A stretch of 8,626 nt of DNA from contig JAPLRA010000498.1 in NCBI GenBank assembly GCA_026399445.1, positions 1 through 8,626 on the forward strand. The letters are read 5' to 3'. Source of the stretch: Sulfuritalea sp. GTDB lineage: Bacteria; Pseudomonadota; Gammaproteobacteria; Burkholderiales; Rhodocyclaceae. Shown piece after piece: positions 6,593 to 8,626 of this stretch. Position numbers and translations under genes: made by a program. Every line of letters starts with the position of its first letter. The first letter of the stretch is position 1. The notes below the pieces were generated by a model. That model was not told the origin of the DNA, did not search any database, and was given only the letters and a program-made list of their open reading frames with translations.

Positions 6593-7462
6593 TCAGGGCC
6601 CTGGCTTGATCGCCAGCAACCGACGCAGTTCCGGCAGGTAGATATCCAGGTTCTTCAGATGCGCCGGGTTGATCGGAACGACGTTGTTGTAGCTGCTGGC
6701 CGCAAGGAACTGTTTGCCCTCGGCGGTTTCGGCAAAGCGCAGCAGCGAACTCCTGAGCTTTGACTGCTGATCCTTCGGCATCCGTGGATGCACCAGGATC
6801 AGGGTGCTGGGCATCGACGGCACATCGCCCGTCTCGAACAACACACGTACCTGCTGCAACTTGTCAGGCGGAACCTGGCCCAATGCAAAATTGACGGTGA
6901 TCGCCGCGTCGACATCCCCGGTAACCACCGACAGGATGGCTGAGTTCTGGGATGCCGCGGTCACAACCTTTATGTCGCTCAGGCCGATGCCGCGCTTTTC
7001 CAGCTCTTGCAGGGTCAATATGGAATTGAGTACCAACCGGTCGTTGATGGCGACGCTACGTCCTTTCAATTGGTCGACATTCTCGATCGGCCCGCTCTTC
7101 CTGACCGTAATGATTCCCTTGAGCGGCCGCTCGAAACTGCCGATCGGCACGTAATCAGCGTCGAGTTGCGACAAACGTCCCATGTGCGGCGCGGTAAAAA
7201 TGATGTCGAACTCGGGCCTGAGTATGCGTTCGACGTGAGAGCGGATGCTGGGCGCGGTGTACAACTCGACCGCTCGCCCGGTGTCCTTCTCGAAATGCCT
7301 GGCCAAAGGCTGAAACAGCGGCACCAGGACATTCGGCGACAAGTACGGGATCAATGCCATGCGCAACGGTGGCTGCTGGGCCGCCAACGGCCCCATGGAC
7401 AGCAGCAAACCGAGGCTCAACAGAAACTTGAGTGCGCGTGGCGCCAATGGTCGATGGTTCAT
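6593..7462 (-). CDS. PhnD-like periplasmic substrate-binding protein (phosphate/phosphite/phosphonate family)
   Basis: A 289-residue exported protein. Residues 1-28 form a signal peptide with a basic start (RPLAPRALK), a hydrophobic core (FLLSLGLLLSMGPLA) and a likely cut after LAA28 before Gln29. There is no lipobox Cys, so it should be soluble in the periplasm. The mature part has the type 2 binding-protein layout of the PhnD family: LRMALIPYLSP, then EFDIIFTAPHMGRL, VDQLKGRSVAIND, ILSVVTGDVDAAITVNF and the C-terminal EGKQFLA. No ABC permease or ATPase gene is next to it. The Ser/Thr-rich phosphonate-contact segment expected after the hinge is replaced by INDRLVLNSILTLQELE, so the ligand may not be a phosphonate. 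It is followed after 4 bases by the GGDEF-EAL gene, suggesting a sensory rather than transport role. The ATG at 7462 has a strong ribosome binding site. Confidence 0.9.
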   Translation of the reverse strand: MNHRPLAPRALKFLLSLGLLLSMGPLAAQQPPLRMALIPYLSPNVLVPLFQPLARHFEKDTGRAVELYTAPSIRSHVERILRPEFDIIFTAPHMGRLSQLDADYVPIGSFERPLKGIITVRKSGPIENVDQLKGRSVAINDRLVLNSILTLQELEKRGIGLSDIKVVTAASQNSAILSVVTGDVDAAITVNFALGQVPPDKLQQVRVLFETGDVPSMPSTLILVHPRMPKDQQSKLRSSLLRFAETAEGKQFLAASSYNNVVPINPAHLKNLDIYLPELRRLLAIKPGP

Positions 7463-7472
7463 GGTCAGCGAT

Positions 7473-7480
7473 CCTCCCTT
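7473..7480 (-). promoter_or_regulatory. Strong ribosome binding site of the PhnD-like gene
   Basis: AAGGGAGG on the minus strand is a near-complete Shine-Dalgarno sequence 10 bases before the ATG at 7462. It is the best ribosome binding site in the window and fixes the start of the signal-peptide gene. Confidence 0.7.
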
Positions 7481-7525
7481 GTGGCTCGGCCGTGCTCTGC
7501 CTTATTCTGCTGGAGGCAGTAGAGA

Positions 7526-7554
7526 AGTATCCGCGACCTCGTTATTCCAGTCAA
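7526..7554 (-). promoter_or_regulatory. Candidate sigma70-type promoter for the PhnD-like/GGDEF-EAL pair
   Basis: On the minus strand TTGACT (7554-7549, 5 of 6 bases of the -35 consensus) is followed after exactly 17 bases by GATACT (7531-7526, 4 of 6 of the -10 consensus). It lies in the 126-base gap between the ispD stop and the PhnD-like start and would give a leader of roughly 55-60 bases. The local AT-rich patch (AAATATTTGACT) stands out from the GC-rich surroundings. This is a pattern match only. Confidence 0.45.
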
Positions 7555-7588
7555 ATATTTGCCGTTCCCGACCAATCCGAACGGATCT

Positions 7589-8206
7589 TCAGGGCTTCGC
7601 CCTGTTCTGCAGTATCCACTCGGCAAGTTGCAGATCCAGCGGATAAGTGACCTTTAGGTTGCTGACATCGGCCGCCACCAGACGAGGCGACAGCCTCAGC
7701 GCCTCGATGGCACTGGCTTCGTCGGTCACCTGCGGCGCAACAGCCAGCCCGTCGAGCAGCAATCGATGGCGGAACATCTGCGGCGTCTGCGCCTGCCACA
7801 GGTTTTCCCGTGACACCGTCTGCAGGATCCGGCCGCCGTTGAAGGCATGCTTGAGGGTATCCGCAACGGGGACGGCAAGCAGGCCGCCGGCATCGTCCTC
7901 GCCAACCTCGGCAATCAGCTTTTCGACCATCGCCACCGTGAGACAGGGCCGTGCGGCATCGTGCACCAGGACCCAGTCGTTGCCGATGTCGCCGAGTTCA
8001 ACGCTCATCGCGCGCAAGCCGTTGGCAACGCTTTTTGCGCGGGTTTGGCCGCCACAACGCAGAACGCGCAGTTTCGGACCAAGCGCGGCCATCTGCGCGG
8101 CAGGCCAGAGTGTATCGTCCGGCGCCAGCACCACGAACACGTTCGCAATCGCCGGAGTGGCGCACAATGTCGCCAACGCGTGCCAGATCATGGGCTGGCC
8201 GGCGAG
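7589..8206 (-). CDS. ispD: 2-C-methyl-D-erythritol 4-phosphate cytidylyltransferase, N-terminus missing/replaced
   Basis: IspD joins CTP and methylerythritol 4-phosphate to form CDP-methylerythritol in the MEP pathway. About 205 residues are recognisable from LAGQPMIWHALATL onward: VLVHDAARPCLT, VPVADTLKH, QTPQMFR, TDEASAIEA and the C-terminal LKVTYPLDLQLAEWIL all match the family. Before LAGQP the family needs about 25 more residues with the CTP-binding loop (roughly PAAGxGxRM, then PKQY). None of the three minus-strand frames carries this. The frame instead runs on without a stop through a hydrophobic stretch (8207-8324) and then antisense to the MgtC-like gene up to 8581, which is not credible as IspD. 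The first ATG inside the homologous part is at 8191. As read, the gene should be inactive. This may reflect a chimeric assembly or a real rearrangement. The stop is 126 bases before the PhnD-like start. Confidence 0.85.
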   Translation of the reverse strand, partial: LAGQPMIWHALATLCATPAIANVFVVLAPDDTLWPAAQMAALGPKLRVLRCGGQTRAKSVANGLRAMSVELGDIGNDWVLVHDAARPCLTVAMVEKLIAEVGEDDAGGLLAVPVADTLKHAFNGGRILQTVSRENLWQAQTPQMFRHRLLLDGLAVAPQVTDEASAIEALRLSPRLVAADVSNLKVTYPLDLQLAEWILQNRAKP

Positions 8207-8324
8207 CAGCAGGTTGAGGGTGGCCAGCACGGCCAGCGCAAGCGCGCCGATGACCCAGCGCCGGGTCAGCCAGGCGCGGCCCGGGCCGACCCAGGCCCGT
8301 ACACCCAGCAGAGCCAGTGCCAAG
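8207..8324. other. Junction stretch of unclear origin between the ispD fragment and the MgtC-like gene
   Basis: These 118 bases do not encode the IspD N-terminus. In the frame continuing from ispD, the minus strand reads as a strikingly membrane-protein-like segment (LALALLGVRAW, then WVIGALALAVLATLNLLLA) with GC-rich third positions, like the tail of a small transporter (LysE-type is a loose guess). It has no start codon of its own on the minus strand, and its upstream side is occupied by the MgtC-like gene. It may be a fragment of another gene, or a GC-rich leader of the MgtC-like gene that happens to be open. No convincing promoter is visible. Confidence 0.4.
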
Positions 8325-8626
8325 ATGTTTGCTGCAGAAGCCGGATACGAAGCCTTGCAGGCCTTTGCCACCAGCATCGGCATCGGCCTTTTGATCGGTC
8401 TTGAGCGCGAGCGCCAGTCCGACCTGAAGGCCGGCTTGCGCACTTTTGCACTGGTGGGGCTGCTCGGCTGCATCAGTGCCTTGCTGGCGCAGATCACGGA
8501 CAGCGGCTGGATTCTGGCTGCCGGCCTGATCGCCATCGCCGCGATGATGATCGCCGCGCATGTATCCGACCCGCTCGACACCGGCGATCCCGGAACGACC
8601 TCGGTGGTCGCGCTGATGGTCTGCTA
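8325..8626 (+). CDS. MgtC/SapB (DUF4010-like) family membrane protein, N-terminal part (3' end outside window)
   Basis: The first 100 residues of an integral membrane protein are open from the ATG at 8325 to the window end. ATSIGIGLLIGLERERQ followed by AGLRTFALVGLLGCISALLA is the classic start of MgtC/SapB-family proteins, where the first helix ends in GLLIGLERE and is followed by a conserved (G/A)LRTF. A second and third hydrophobic segment follow (WILAAGLIAIAAMMIAA, and SVVALMV at the edge). The SDPLDTGDPGTTS loop before the last segment fits the longer DUF4010-type members, which have a conserved E-x-TT-like site there. The function of these proteins is not settled; MgtC itself affects Mg2+ and ATP homeostasis. 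An in-frame ATG at 8250 would add a polar, Arg-rich extension with no family resemblance, so the ATG at 8325 is preferred, although its ribosome binding site is poor. Confidence 0.8.
   Translation, partial: MFAAEAGYEALQAFATSIGIGLLIGLERERQSDLKAGLRTFALVGLLGCISALLAQITDSGWILAAGLIAIAAMMIAAHVSDPLDTGDPGTTSVVALMVC

Noticed and set aside
7575..7586. Short palindrome ATCCGAACGGAT after ispD
   Set aside because: The arms are only five bases with a two-base centre, which is expected by chance, and there is no supporting context.
7591..7603. Hairpin AGGGC-GAA-GCCCT at the end of ispD as a terminator
   Set aside because: The stem is only five pairs and no T run follows it; it also overlaps the ispD stop codon, so an intrinsic terminator is not supported.
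8213..8581. Reading the ispD frame as one 330-residue protein from 8581
   Set aside because: Its first part is antisense to the well-supported MgtC-like start, and the rest of the extension has no IspD resemblance.

Overview
The window looks like part of a GC-rich betaproteobacterial chromosome. The basis is the high-GC codon usage, an EnvZ-type kinase followed by a group II truncated globin, and an ispF-thpR-perM neighbourhood. Rhodocyclales or a relative is a reasonable guess, but it is an inference from protein style only. There is no rRNA, tRNA, transposase, CRISPR array or phage gene. Genes are packed tightly, with no gene-free stretch over 300 bases.

Layout. (a) Positions 3-940, plus strand: the C-terminal end of an EnvZ-type sensor histidine kinase, overlapping by 4 bases (ATGA) a group II truncated haemoglobin. 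(b) Positions 937-3706, minus strand: a compact run transcribed in the order ispF, thpR (RNA 2',3'-cyclic phosphodiesterase), a stand-alone cyclic-nucleotide-binding-domain protein, and an AI-2E/PerM-family membrane protein. Its last stop codon shares a TTAA palindrome with the globin stop. (c) Positions 3814-7462, minus strand: a two-gene signalling pair. A secreted PhnD-like periplasmic binding protein lies 4 bases upstream of a membrane PAS-PAS-GGDEF-EAL protein of 924 residues. A candidate sigma70-type promoter (TTGACT-17-GATACT) and a strong ribosome binding site precede the pair. (d) Positions 7589-8206, minus strand: ispD without its 5' end. (e) Positions 8325-8626, plus strand: the start of an MgtC/SapB (DUF4010-like) membrane protein that runs off the window.

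Two points stand out. First, ispD and ispF, normally adjacent, are separated by the binding-protein/c-di-GMP pair. This looks like a periplasmic-ligand-to-c-di-GMP module, because the binding protein has no ABC permease or ATPase beside it. Second, the ispD reading frame departs from the IspD family at about 8207 and enters unrelated, membrane-protein-like sequence. It lacks the N-terminal CTP-binding loop. Because ispD is normally essential, this is either a misassembly or chimera, or a genuine rearrangement with a second ispD elsewhere.

The GGDEF-EAL gene also carries a run of nine G inside its coding sequence, which could allow frame switching. I see no clear candidate for a wholly new type of system. 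The binding protein plus GGDEF-EAL pair is the most interesting unit.
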